Shown here one piece after another: positions 36,253 through 43,770 of a stretch of DNA of 43,770 bases (position 1 is the first letter of the stretch; each line of letters begins with the position of its first letter). The position numbers were made by a program, and so were the translations under genes. The stretch is from positions 1-43,770 of the forward strand of contig JAQGOE010000157.1 of assembly GCA_028293725.1 (NCBI GenBank). The letters run 5' to 3'. The DNA comes from Gammaproteobacteria bacterium (GTDB taxonomy: Bacteria > Pseudomonadota > Gammaproteobacteria > Steroidobacterales > Steroidobacteraceae). A model generated the notes under the pieces. That model saw only the letters and a program-made list of their open reading frames with translations. It was not told the DNA's origin and did no database searches.

Positions 36253-38559
36253 ATGGCGCGGGCGGGCTGGAAGAAATTTCGCAGACTATTCTGGCTCAGC
36301 GCCCTCGGAATCGTAGTGGTTGCGGTGGTCGCCGTAACCTTCTACGTGATGTATCTCGATCGGATCGTCACCAAGCAGTTCGAGGGACGTCGTTGGACAC
36401 TGCCGGCGCAGGTCTACGCCGCTCCGCTGGAGCTCTACGCCAGCCTCCCCCTGAATGGGTCGGATCTCGAACACGAGTTGCAACGGCTGCAGTACCGGCG
36501 CGTCGATAAGCTCGAGCACCCCGGGACCTATCGGCTACAGGGCACGCGCCTGGACATCGCTCTGCGTCCCGCGCGCTTCGCGGACGAAACCCGTCCGGCT
36601 TCCATTCTGACTGTTGTATCGGGTGAGAAGGGGATCGAGAGCCTGCGCGACAGCGACGGCAAGGATGTGCCGATCGCGAGACTGGAGCCGCTGTTGATTG
36701 GCAGCATCTTCCCCATCCACGGTGAAGATCGCATCGTGGTCACGCCGCAGGAGGTTCCTGCCTTATTGCCGCAGGCCCTGACGACGGTCGAGGACCGGAA
36801 GTTTTATACTCATCACGGTGTCGATCCTGTTGGGATCGCGCGGGCAATGTGGGTGAACGTGCGTGCCGGGCAGATGGAGCAGGGCGGTAGCACGCTGACC
36901 CAGCAGCTCGTCAAAAGCTACTTCCTCGATTCGCGGCGCACGCTCGGACGCAAGGTGCGCGAGGCCATCATGGCGATGTCCCTCGATGCGAATTTCAGCA
37001 AGGCGGACTTGATGAACGCCTACATCAACGAGATTTTCCTCGGCCAGGACGGCGACCGCGCGGTTCATGGGTTTGGCCTGGCGAGCCAGTTCTACTTCGG
37101 TAAGCCCTTGTCCGAGCTCGACCTGTCGGAAGTGGCGTTGCTCGTGGCGATTGTACGGGGTCCGACGTATTACGATCCGCGCCGGCATGCCGATCGCGCG
37201 CGCTCGAGGCGCGACCTCGTGCTCAAGCTGATGGCGGAGCGCGGTATCGTGAAGGCGGATGACGCCCTTGCGGCGGAGAAGAAGCCGCTCGGTGTCACGT
37301 CGCGTGCTACGGGCGGTTACTATCCGGCGTACCTGGATTTCGTCCGGCGCACGCTACGCCGTGACTATCACGACCAGGATCTCACCGAGGCCGGTCTGCG
37401 GATCTACACCAGCCTCGAGCCCCGCGCACAGGATCAGGCGGAGCTCGCCCTGGAGCGCGAACTGGCGCGGCTCGATCATCAGAAGAAGTATCCCGACGCG
37501 AAGCTCGAAGGTGCGGTAGTCGTGACTTCGCCACAGAGCGGCGAGGTGATCGCGATCGTCGGCAGCCGCAACGTCGGTTACGATGGTTTCAATCGCGCGC
37601 TCGATGCAAGACGTGCGATGGGCTCGCTCGTCAAGCCGTTCATCTATCTGACGGCACTCGAAACGGGACGCTACAACGCCGCGACGATAGTGCAGGACGC
37701 GCCAGTCGCCATCAAACTCGTGAATGGCACCGTGTGGCGGCCGGAGAATTTCACGAAACAGACCTATGGCCCCGTGCCCCTCGTTCGGGCGCTGGCCGAG
37801 TCGTTGAATCAAGCCACCGTTGGCGTTGGAATGGACGTTGGGTTGTCCAAGGTGACCGAGACACTCGTACGGTTCGGAATCGAGCGGCCCCCGGCACAGG
37901 TGCCCTCGATGTTGTTGGGCGCGATCGACATTACACCGATGGAAGTCGCGCAGTTGTACAACGGGCTCGCCAATGGCGGTTTCCGCAGCTCTTTGCGAGC
38001 TGTGCGGGCTGTCATCAGTGCCGATAGCAAGCCTCTCAAGGCGTTTCCGCTGGAGGTGACCCCGGTCGCTTCCCCTGACGTCGTGTACGAAGTCGATCGC
38101 ATGATGGAGCAGGTGATGGAGAAGGGGACCGGCCGTGGCGCACGCGCGGTGCTCCCGCCAAATCTCGTCGTCGCCGGCAAGTCAGGCACCTCATCGGATT
38201 ATCACGACAATTGGTTCGCGGGCTTCTCCGGCAGTCACCTCGCGGTGGTCTGGGTCGGCTACGACGACAATCTGCCTACCGGCTTCACTGGATCTTCGGG
38301 TGCGTTGCCGATATGGGCGCGCATGATGGCTGGTCTGGCCACGACGTCCTGGGACGCGCCGATGCCGGAGTCGTTGGCGGAGACGTGGATTGACTACGCG
38401 AGTGGGCTGCGCGTCGACAAGGATTGCGCGGATAAGGATGCCGTGCCCATTGCGGTGCCCGTGGGCATTCAGCTGCCGCTGAACCCGGAGTGCCCGGGCA
38501 GCAAGACGCCGTCAATTATTGAGCGCGCGGGTGAGTGGATTAGGGATTTGATGCATTGA
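36253..38559 (+). CDS. mrcB: Penicillin-binding protein 1B (class A)
   Basis: 768 residues. A short cytoplasmic stretch leads to one membrane helix (LFWLSALGIVVVAVVAVTFY), then a PBP1B-specific UB2H-like domain (about 60-150). A GT51 glycosyltransferase domain has catalytic Glu180 in TTVEDRKFYTHHGVD and GGSTLTQQLVKSYFLD. The transpeptidase domain has Ser458-x-x-Lys in MGSLVKPF, SLNQ (SxN) and KSGTSSDYHDNWFAGF (KTG-like). It polymerises and cross-links peptidoglycan at the inner membrane. It lies 6 bp after lysAC. No LpoB-like activator with clear homology is adjacent, though a lipoprotein follows directly. Confidence 0.96.
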   Translation: MARAGWKKFRRLFWLSALGIVVVAVVAVTFYVMYLDRIVTKQFEGRRWTLPAQVYAAPLELYASLPLNGSDLEHELQRLQYRRVDKLEHPGTYRLQGTRLDIALRPARFADETRPASILTVVSGEKGIESLRDSDGKDVPIARLEPLLIGSIFPIHGEDRIVVTPQEVPALLPQALTTVEDRKFYTHHGVDPVGIARAMWVNVRAGQMEQGGSTLTQQLVKSYFLDSRRTLGRKVREAIMAMSLDANFSKADLMNAYINEIFLGQDGDRAVHGFGLASQFYFGKPLSELDLSEVALLVAIVRGPTYYDPRRHADRARSRRDLVLKLMAERGIVKADDALAAEKKPLGVTSRATGGYYPAYLDFVRRTLRRDYHDQDLTEAGLRIYTSLEPRAQDQAELALERELARLDHQKKYPDAKLEGAVVVTSPQSGEVIAIVGSRNVGYDGFNRALDARRAMGSLVKPFIYLTALETGRYNAATIVQDAPVAIKLVNGTVWRPENFTKQTYGPVPLVRALAESLNQATVGVGMDVGLSKVTETLVRFGIERPPAQVPSMLLGAIDITPMEVAQLYNGLANGGFRSSLRAVRAVISADSKPLKAFPLEVTPVASPDVVYEVDRMMEQVMEKGTGRGARAVLPPNLVVAGKSGTSSDYHDNWFAGFSGSHLAVVWVGYDDNLPTGFTGSSGALPIWARMMAGLATTSWDAPMPESLAETWIDYASGLRVDKDCADKDAVPIAVPVGIQLPLNPECPGSKTPSIIERAGEWIRDLMH

Positions 38560-38588
38560 GAGGGCTGCCGTCGCGATATCATCGCGCC

Positions 38589-39131
38589 ATGCGCTTCCAC
38601 TCCCTCATGTTGCTGTTAACAGCGGCGAGTCTCCTCTCCGCCTGTTCCCTTTTTCACTCCAGCCAGTCGGAGTCGACTTCGCCCGCGGCATCCACTTCCT
38701 CTGCACCGCCCGCCGGTCAGCCCGGTACTGCACAGCCCGAGCCGGGCACACCCACGCCGGCGGTTCCCGAGCCACCCCGACCGCCCCCGAAGCAATTCAA
38801 GCTCAGCCCCGCGACTGCCGCACTGGTCGCGCAGGCCCACAAGCAAGAGACAGGCGGCGACTACGCACCCGCCGCCGCCACGCTTGAGCGCGCCTTGCGT
38901 ATCGAGCCTGAGAATCCTTTGCTCTGGATCGAGCTGGGTCAGATTCGTCTGAGTGAAGGCAATGCGGCGCAGGCGGACAGCATGGGGCATAAGGCTCTCG
39001 CCCTCGCCACCGGTGACGCGCAGGCTCAAGCGTCCGCATGGCGGCTCATCGCCGACTCGCTGCGTGCACGGCAGCGTAACCAGGAAGCGGCTGACGCCGA
39101 TAAGAAGGCGGCCACACTCTCACCAAGGTGA
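38589..39131 (+). CDS. TPR-containing lipoprotein downstream of PBP1B
   Basis: 180 residues from the ATG at 38589. The signal ends in the lipobox LLSAC (MRFHSLMLLLTAASLLSAC). A Ser/Pro/Ala-rich linker follows (about 20-75), then TPR-like helices: LVAQAHKQETGGDYAPAAAT, LERALRIEPENPLLWIELGQ and IRLSEGNAAQADSMGHKALA. Position just after mrcB and the TPR-lipoprotein plan suggest an envelope partner of the synthase, perhaps in the role of an Lpo-type activator, but this is a guess from context. It is convergent with hisIE with 21 bp between stops. Confidence 0.83.
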   Translation: MRFHSLMLLLTAASLLSACSLFHSSQSESTSPAASTSSAPPAGQPGTAQPEPGTPTPAVPEPPRPPPKQFKLSPATAALVAQAHKQETGGDYAPAAATLERALRIEPENPLLWIELGQIRLSEGNAAQADSMGHKALALATGDAQAQASAWRLIADSLRARQRNQEAADADKKAATLSPR

Positions 39132-39152
39132 GGTGAGTTCCGTTTCGCGCGC

Positions 39153-39899
39153 TTAAGGTTTCGGTTTTGCGTGCCGCGCCTGTAACTCCGCGACCACGTG
39201 CTCGAGCGACAAGCCGCGATGCTTCAACATCACGAGCAGATGAAAAAGCAGGTCAGCCGATTCGCTGATGACTTTGTCGTCTGACTCGACGACGGCGGCG
39301 AGGGCCACTTCGACGCCTTCCTCCCCGATCTTCTGCGCAATACGCCGCAGACCTTGCGAGAAAAGCCGCGCCGTATAGCTCTCCTCAGGAGAGTCTGCCG
39401 CGCGTTTGGCGATGACCGTCTCGAGCGTCGCCAGAAACGTCAGACGCTCGGCCGTAGTGATCTGCTCGCTTCCAAAACACGTCGTCGTTCCAACGTGACA
39501 AACCGGTCCGTGGGGCCACGCGGTGACGAGTAGGGTGTCACGGTCACAGTCCGTCCGGATCGCCTCGAGCTCGAGAAAATGGCCTGATGTTTCGCCTTTC
39601 TCCCACAGCTGCTGTCTGCTGCGGCTGAAGAACACGACGTGACGTCGAGCGAAAGTCTCGCGCAGGGACTCGCGATTCATATAGCCGAGCATCAGAACGG
39701 CACCTGTGCCGGCATGTTGGATCACCGCCGGCAGCAGACCATCGCTTTTAGCGAAGTCGAGTGAGTCGATATCGGAAGGTTGCACGGCGCCCCCAGCCGA
39801 GGCGCCCTGAGCCGAGGCACCCCCAGCCACAGCACCGCCAACCACCGCACTGCCAGTCGCGTCACCACCCTTGGCGGCGCCAGTTTCGCCTTGGCTCAT
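39153..39899 (-). CDS. hisIE: Bifunctional phosphoribosyl-AMP cyclohydrolase / phosphoribosyl-ATP pyrophosphatase
   Basis: 248 residues from the ATG at 39899, whose first bases overlap the hisF stop (ATGA). The HisI part (about 50-155) has [31 protein letters not shown] and [10 protein letters not shown], with the Zn and Mg ligands. The HisE part (about 160-245) has [20 protein letters not shown] and [12 protein letters not shown]. It catalyses steps 2 and 3 of histidine synthesis. The protein is about 45 residues longer than E. coli HisI because of an N-terminal Gly/Ala-rich pentapeptide repeat encoded by 15-bp tandem units. It is the last gene of the his operon. Confidence 0.95.
   Translation of the reverse strand: MSQGETGAAKGGDATGSAVVGGAVAGGASAQGASAGGAVQPSDIDSLDFAKSDGLLPAVIQHAGTGAVLMLGYMNRESLRETFARRHVVFFSRSRQQLWEKGETSGHFLELEAIRTDCDRDTLLVTAWPHGPVCHVGTTTCFGSEQITTAERLTFLATLETVIAKRAADSPEESYTARLFSQGLRRIAQKIGEEGVEVALAAVVESDDKVISESADLLFHLLVMLKHRGLSLEHVVAELQARHAKPKP
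39795..39854 (-). repeat. Four 15-bp tandem repeats in the 5' part of hisIE
   Basis: Units at 39795, 39810, 39825 and 39840 on the plus strand: AGCCGAGGCGCCCTG, AGCCGAGGCACCCCC, AGCCACAGCACCGCC and a more diverged copy. On the coding strand they give a run of Gly/Ala-rich pentapeptides. The frame is kept. Confidence 0.8.
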
Positions 39900-40663
39900 G
39901 GCCTCACCTCGATCCCATCTGCCCGCAAATCGCGTTTGAGGTCGCGGATGGCAATTGCGCCCGAATGGAACACGCTGGCTGCCAGCGCCGCATCGACTCC
40001 CGCGTCCTTGAACACAGCGGCGAAGTGTTCCACCGCTCCCGCGCCACCCGAAGCAACCAGCGGCACGTGACAAATTTCCCGCACCGCTCGCAGTTGCTCG
40101 ACGTCATAACCGCGCCGAACCCCGTCGCTGCCCATGCAGTTGAGGACAATTTCACCACCGCCGCGATCCTGCACCTCTCGTACCCACGCAAGGACGTCGC
40201 GCCCAGACTCGCGTGTCCGGTTAGGATCCCCCGTGAACTGGTATGCCCGGTAACCCTGGTCAGTCATCTGACTGTCGATCCCAACAACCACACACTGCGA
40301 CCCGAAGCGCGCGCTCAATGCGTCGATGAGATCGGGATTCGCCAATGCCGGTGAATTGACGGAGACCTTCTCGGCTCCCGCATTCAAGATCTCTTCGGCA
40401 TCGTGCACAGACCGAATACCTCCGGCGACACAAAACGGGATGTCCAACACCCGTGCGACGCGCCGCACCCAGTCACGGTCGACGGAACGTCCCTCAGGAC
40501 TCGCCGTGATGTCGTAGAACACGAGCTCGTCCGCTCCTTCGTCGCGATAACGCGCCGCGAGCTCCATGATGTCGCCCACGACGCGGTGATCGCGAAAGCG
40601 AACGCCTTTTACTACCTGGCCTTCGCGGACGTCGAGGCAGGGGATGATGCGTCGGGCAAGAAT
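39896..40663 (-). CDS. hisF: Imidazole glycerol phosphate synthase cyclase subunit, apparent ATT start
   Basis: 255 residues if translation starts at the ATT at 40663-40661. From there the protein reads (M)[19 protein letters not shown], placing catalytic Asp at 11 and Lys at 19 exactly as in HisF. The next in-frame standard start (GTG at 40579) would cut off this catalytic strand. An in-frame TGA lies only five codons before the ATT, and no ATG, GTG or TTG exists between. TGAGGAG ends 8 nt before the ATT. Other sites: [35 protein letters not shown] (second Asp) and [15 protein letters not shown]. It makes IGP and AICAR using ammonia from HisH. It overlaps hisA by 52 nt and hisIE by 4 nt. A sequencing error at the start codon is the main alternative. 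Confidence 0.93.
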   Translation of the reverse strand: MLARRIIPCLDVREGQVVKGVRFRDHRVVGDIMELAARYRDEGADELVFYDITASPEGRSVDRDWVRRVARVLDIPFCVAGGIRSVHDAEEILNAGAEKVSVNSPALANPDLIDALSARFGSQCVVVGIDSQMTDQGYRAYQFTGDPNRTRESGRDVLAWVREVQDRGGGEIVLNCMGSDGVRRGYDVEQLRAVREICHVPLVASGGAGAVEHFAAVFKDAGVDAALAASVFHSGAIAIRDLKRDLRADGIEVRP

Positions 40664-41385
40664 GGTCGCAACTCCTCAGGGGTAATCCGTTCTTCCAACA
40701 ATGCTTTGCCGCTCACTGCACCGGCCACGCCAATCTCGGCAAGGGCGGCGAGGTCGGCTGCGTCGCGTACACCGCCGGACGCCTGCCAGGCCAAGCGAGG
40801 AAAGCGGGAGAGGGCGGTTCGATACAGGTTCAGGTTAGGCCCGGTCATCGCGCCGTCCCGCTCGATGTCGGTGCACAGGACGTGCTTGACCATGCCCGGT
40901 GGGAATCGGCTGATCGCTTCCCACAAGCTCACGGCCGTCCCGTCTTTCCAACCGTGTGTCCGGACTCGAGGCTCACCGCCCGAGTCAATGCGAATATCCA
41001 GCGCCAGGCAGATGCGCTCCGCGCCAAATCGCGCGAACCAGCCCGCGACTTCATCCGGGCGCTCCACGGCCGCGCTGCCGACCACGACCCTCTCAACACC
41101 ATTGCGAAGCAGGTCGTCAATCACGGCGGCCGAACGGACTCCACCACCCACTTGCAGTTTCACGGCTTTCTGGGATGCCAACGCGACGATGACCGAACGA
41201 TTGGCGAGCACACCGTCCTTCGCACCGTCGAGGTCCACTACATGCAACCAGGAGGCCCCGAAGTCTCGATATCTCAACAGCAACTCATGAGGCTCGTGGT
41301 CGTAGCGCGTTTCGGCGCCGAAGTCTCCTTGGAAAAGTCGCACGCAGCGCCCGTTGCGTAAGTCGATCGCGGGAATCAACAGCAT
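40612..41385 (-). CDS. hisA: ProFAR isomerase
   Basis: 257 residues. The (beta/alpha)8 isomerase converts ProFAR to PRFAR. The N-terminal catalytic Asp is in [20 protein letters not shown], and the second is in [17 protein letters not shown]. Phosphate-binding motifs are [15 protein letters not shown] and [15 protein letters not shown]. Family members usually end soon after the last helix (here about [10 protein letters not shown]). This one runs on about 14 residues, rich in Ser/Ala, through the first 52 nt of hisF. Its ATG overlaps the hisH stop by one base (TGATG). Confidence 0.95.
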   Translation of the reverse strand: MLLIPAIDLRNGRCVRLFQGDFGAETRYDHEPHELLLRYRDFGASWLHVVDLDGAKDGVLANRSVIVALASQKAVKLQVGGGVRSAAVIDDLLRNGVERVVVGSAAVERPDEVAGWFARFGAERICLALDIRIDSGGEPRVRTHGWKDGTAVSLWEAISRFPPGMVKHVLCTDIERDGAMTGPNLNLYRTALSRFPRLAWQASGGVRDAADLAALAEIGVAGAVSGKALLEERITPEELRPFLPDASSPASTSAKAR

Positions 41386-41987
41386 CAGTCAAGCCTCAAA
41401 AAGTTCGCCAGTACTCGCGCGCCAGTCCCGGCCGAACGCTCCGGATGGAATTGGGCGCCCCAGAAGTTCCCTTTCCGGACCATTGCGGATACCGGAATGC
41501 CATAGTCGGCGGTCGCCAAGGTAATCGCGGAGACCGGCACGGCATAGCTGTGCACAAAATAAACGTACTCATCCGTCTCGATCCCCTCGAGGATCGGATC
41601 GTCGCGTAAGGAGGCGAGCTGATTCCAACCCATGTGCGGCACCGGCAACCCGGGTGCCGGTTGCAGGCGACGCACGGTCGACGGAAGAATTCCGAGACAG
41701 TCGGTCGAGCCTTCCTCCGAGTGTTCGAAGAGGAGTTGCATACCCAGGCAGATTCCCAACACCGGCTGTTTGAGGGTTGGAAGCAGGGCCGCCACACCGG
41801 AGTTACGCAGGCGTTGCATAGCATTCGCCGCCGCCCCGACACCGGGAAGGATGACACGCGCAGCGGACGTGATCTCACTCGCACTAGTGGTTACATGCGT
41901 CCGCGCGCCAAGTCTTTCGAACGCGAATTGCAGCGAAGCCAGGTTCGCGCCACCACTATCGATGATCACAGTGTCCGCGGAGCTCAC
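41385..41987 (-). CDS. hisH: Imidazole glycerol phosphate synthase glutamine amidotransferase subunit
   Basis: 200 residues from a GTG that overlaps the hisB stop by one base (TAGTG). A class I glutamine amidotransferase that supplies ammonia to HisF. The nucleophile Cys is in VLGICLGMQLLFEHSEEG, the oxyanion region is LPGVGAAANAMQ, and the His-Glu pair is in GAQFHPERSAGTGARVLANF. PHMGWNQL and YFVHSYAVP are also typical. It lies between hisB and hisA with no spacer. Confidence 0.95.
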   Translation of the reverse strand: MSSADTVIIDSGGANLASLQFAFERLGARTHVTTSASEITSAARVILPGVGAAANAMQRLRNSGVAALLPTLKQPVLGICLGMQLLFEHSEEGSTDCLGILPSTVRRLQPAPGLPVPHMGWNQLASLRDDPILEGIETDEYVYFVHSYAVPVSAITLATADYGIPVSAMVRKGNFWGAQFHPERSAGTGARVLANFLRLD

Positions 41988-43060
41988 TAGAGAACGCCCT
42001 TCGTGCTCGGCAATTCCTCACTCTCGCGCCGAAACGCCTGACGGAAGGCACGACCCACGCTCTTAAAGCACCCCTCGATCATGTGGTGCGCGTTCTCTCC
42101 GGTAACGCTGACGTGGATTGCTGCGCCAAGCGACTCGGCGAGCGAGCGGAAGAAATGCGGTACGAGCTCTGTCGGTAAGCCGCCGACGGATTCCCGCGAA
42201 AAACGCCCGGAAAACTGCGAAAAGGCCCGCCCCGACAAATCAATCGCTACCTGCGCCTGCGCTTCGTCCATGGGGAGGAGAAAACCGTAGCGGGCGATGC
42301 CCACTTTCGAGCCCAGGGCACGGCGCAAGGCCTCACCGAGCGCAAGCCCGCAATCCTCGACAGTATGATGCTCGTCGATCTGCAGATCGCCCTTGCAGGT
42401 GAGCTGCATTGCGAATCCGCCGTGTTTGGCGAGTTGCTCCAGCATGTGGTCGAAGAAACCGATGCCCGTCGTGATTTGAAGGGGCGCGGTGGCATCGAGA
42501 TCCACTGACACCTCGATGTTCGTTTCCTTCGTGCGCCGTTCAACACGCGCGCGACGCGCTGTCAGAGTTCGAACGATCTCCGGCCACGTCTCTTCGGCCG
42601 TCCCTTGCGCTCGTATTCGAATGCCACGCACGCCGAGGTTCGTCGCGAACTCCAGGTCGGTGTCACGATCGCCGATAACCGCGCTCGACGCGAGATCCAC
42701 CGCGCCGTCGCGCATGAATTGCTCGACCAGGCCTGTCTTAGGCTTGCGGCAGGCGCAGTTGTCGGCCTTGAAATGCGGGCACACAAAGACCTGGTCGAAT
42801 TCGATGCCCTGGGAGCGAAACGCCTCCAGGATGAATTCGTGGGGTTTGTCGAAGGCGGGCCGCGGCAGGGAAGCTGTTCCAAGGCCATCCTGGTTGGTGA
42901 CCATCACGAACCGGTAGCCTCGGCGCTTCAGGTCATTCAGAGCGGCGAATACACCCGGCAGGAACCGAATCTTCTCCAGGCTGTCGACCTGCTCGTCGGG
43001 CGGCTCTTCCACCAGCGTTCCGTCCCGATCGATGAATAAAGTGGCGACGGGCGCGCTCAT
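41987..43060 (-). CDS. hisB: Bifunctional histidinol-phosphatase / imidazoleglycerol-phosphate dehydratase
   Basis: 357 residues, close to the 355 of E. coli. The start is the ATG at 43060, in ATGA overlap with the hisC stop and with GAGG 8 nt upstream. The N-terminal HAD phosphatase (about 1-165) has TLFIDRDGTLVEEPP, VMVTNQDGLGT, the zinc loop CPHFKADNCACRKPKTG and SAVIGDRDTDLEFA. The C-terminal dehydratase (about 170-357) has GFFDHMLEQLAKHGG, DEHHTVEDCGLALGEALRRA and ENAHHMIEGCFKSVGRAFRQ with the Mn-binding His pairs. The fused form is typical of gammaproteobacteria. Confidence 0.96.
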   Translation of the reverse strand: MSAPVATLFIDRDGTLVEEPPDEQVDSLEKIRFLPGVFAALNDLKRRGYRFVMVTNQDGLGTASLPRPAFDKPHEFILEAFRSQGIEFDQVFVCPHFKADNCACRKPKTGLVEQFMRDGAVDLASSAVIGDRDTDLEFATNLGVRGIRIRAQGTAEETWPEIVRTLTARRARVERRTKETNIEVSVDLDATAPLQITTGIGFFDHMLEQLAKHGGFAMQLTCKGDLQIDEHHTVEDCGLALGEALRRALGSKVGIARYGFLLPMDEAQAQVAIDLSGRAFSQFSGRFSRESVGGLPTELVPHFFRSLAESLGAAIHVSVTGENAHHMIEGCFKSVGRAFRQAFRRESEELPSTKGVL

Positions 43061-43770
43061 TGCCACGCCTCGAGGAGCCGGTTGTTTTGTGTGACGGACC
43101 CCACCGTGATACGTAACGCCTGCCCAAGACCCGGATAACCCCGGGCGTCGCGTACCAACAGACGCGTATCGCGAGCGAGTTGCAACGCGGCCCCTGCATC
43201 ATCGAATTGCGTGAGTATGAAATTCGCGTCGCTGGGCCAGACCCGCGTGACTCGTTTCAACCTGGGAAGAGCTTCCATGAGGCGCGTGCGCTCGCTATGA
43301 ATGACATCGATGTTGACTTGGGATTCAGCGAGCTCCACCGGCGCGAGCTGCCGCATGACGGCCTCAAGGGTCAACTGCGCAATCGCGTAGGGTGGGATCA
43401 CTTTACGCAGCAGGGAGATCACTTCCGGATCGGCGATCAGCGTCCCACAGCGCGCTCCGGCGAGCCCGTGAGCTTTGGAGAGCGTTCGCAGAATGGCGAG
43501 ATGCGGAAGCCGGGGTAAGTGCCGTGCCAGGCTCGCGCTTGCCGAAAACTCCAGGTAGGCCTCATCCACCACGACGACCGCACGTCCCGCGAGCCTGCCC
43601 GCAAGGCGCACAATGGCTTGCTCGTCCAACAAGTTGCCCGTGGGATTATTGGGTGAGCACAGAAACACCAATTTCACTTCCGGGGTGCACCGTTCGAGCA
43701 CCGCGCGCTCGTCGAGCGCAAAACCGGTGTCGGCCCGCAGCGGAACCGTTATGACTTCGGCGCCCTGGAT
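43057..43770 (-). CDS. hisC: Histidinol-phosphate aminotransferase, N-terminus beyond window
   Basis: Only the C-terminal 237 residues are in the window; the frame is open to base 43770. PLP enzyme of fold type I. Visible sites are LVFLCSPNNPTGNLL, VVVVDEAYLEFSA and the Schiff-base Lys in LRTLSKAHGLAGARCG. The C-terminal PSDANFILTQFDDA and YPGLGQALRITVG also fit. It transaminates imidazole acetol phosphate to histidinol phosphate. The stop overlaps hisB by 4 nt. It leads into hisB-H-A-F-IE in the usual gammaproteobacterial order; hisG and hisD would lie further right. Confidence 0.94.
   Translation of the reverse strand: MQGAEVITVPLRADTGFALDERAVLERCTPEVKLVFLCSPNNPTGNLLDEQAIVRLAGRLAGRAVVVVDEAYLEFSASASLARHLPRLPHLAILRTLSKAHGLAGARCGTLIADPEVISLLRKVIPPYAIAQLTLEAVMRQLAPVELAESQVNIDVIHSERTRLMEALPRLKRVTRVWPSDANFILTQFDDAGAALQLARDTRLLVRDARGYPGLGQALRITVGSVTQNNRLLEAWQ

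Noticed and set aside
39900..40073. 58-codon extension of the hisIE frame into hisF
   Set aside because: Arg/Gly-rich, unlike HisI; the ATG at 39899 overlaps the hisF stop exactly as other genes in this operon do.
40579..40663. hisF as a frameshifted pseudogene
   Set aside because: The frame is intact through the catalytic N-terminus and only the start codon is non-standard, so a working gene with a rare start fits better.

Overview
The window is GC-rich, densely coding bacterial chromosome, most likely from a gammaproteobacterium near the Xanthomonadales/Steroidobacterales. Reasons: a fused aspartate kinase-diaminopimelate decarboxylase, bifunctional HisB and HisIE, a PBP1B-type class A PBP, a DsbA, a yqjDEK-like trio, and a TonB-receptor-based catabolic cluster. 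The lineage is an inference; no 16S or tRNA gene is present. I saw no CRISPR array, prophage or complete insertion sequence.

Layout. (1) 1-9586: a catabolic cluster. On the minus strand a LysR regulator is followed by an IlvD/Edd-type dehydratase, an FAD oxidoreductase and an aconitase-X protein that runs off the left edge. Divergent from these are a TonB-dependent receptor with a strong terminator and an MFS transporter. The substrate is unknown. (2) 9888-15656: leucine/isovalerate degradation. Isovaleryl-CoA dehydrogenase overlaps a GntR/FCD regulator, and both 3-methylcrotonyl-CoA carboxylase subunits are divergent. A single FadR-subfamily operator covers the face-to-face promoters. (3) 15657-17934: a 613-bp hairpin-rich noncoding stretch, then a RAYT-like (REP-associated tyrosine transposase) protein with a DnaA-like HTH whose catalytic residues look lost, then a small ACT-like protein. 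(4) 17988-24955: envelope and housekeeping genes: DsbA, a tandem pair of amidohydrolases (the second lacking the metal-binding HxH), 3-methyladenine DNA glycosylase, a BON lipoprotein, an L,D-transpeptidase and the yqjDEK-like trio. (5) 25100-31182: a carbon-shunt module of acetate kinase, phosphoketolase, transaldolase and GlgC. (6) 31299-39131: a GcvA-like LysR regulator, a SAM hydroxide adenosyltransferase, a PA3496-like small acidic protein, LysAC, PBP1B and a TPR lipoprotein. (7) 39153-43770: the distal his operon hisC-B-H-A-F-IE on the minus strand, every junction overlapping.

The most notable observations are these. hisF has no ATG, GTG or TTG start that keeps its catalytic N-terminus; an ATT codon sits exactly at the family's Met position behind a good ribosome binding site. 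The RAYT-like protein has lost the first His of HUH and the catalytic Tyr but keeps a long clean frame. The ivd/mccB intergenic region has a clear regulatory architecture. The AcnX/IlvD/FAD-oxidoreductase combination may encode an undescribed dehydration pathway. Several enzymes carry in-frame tandem-repeat Ala/Gly-rich insertions.
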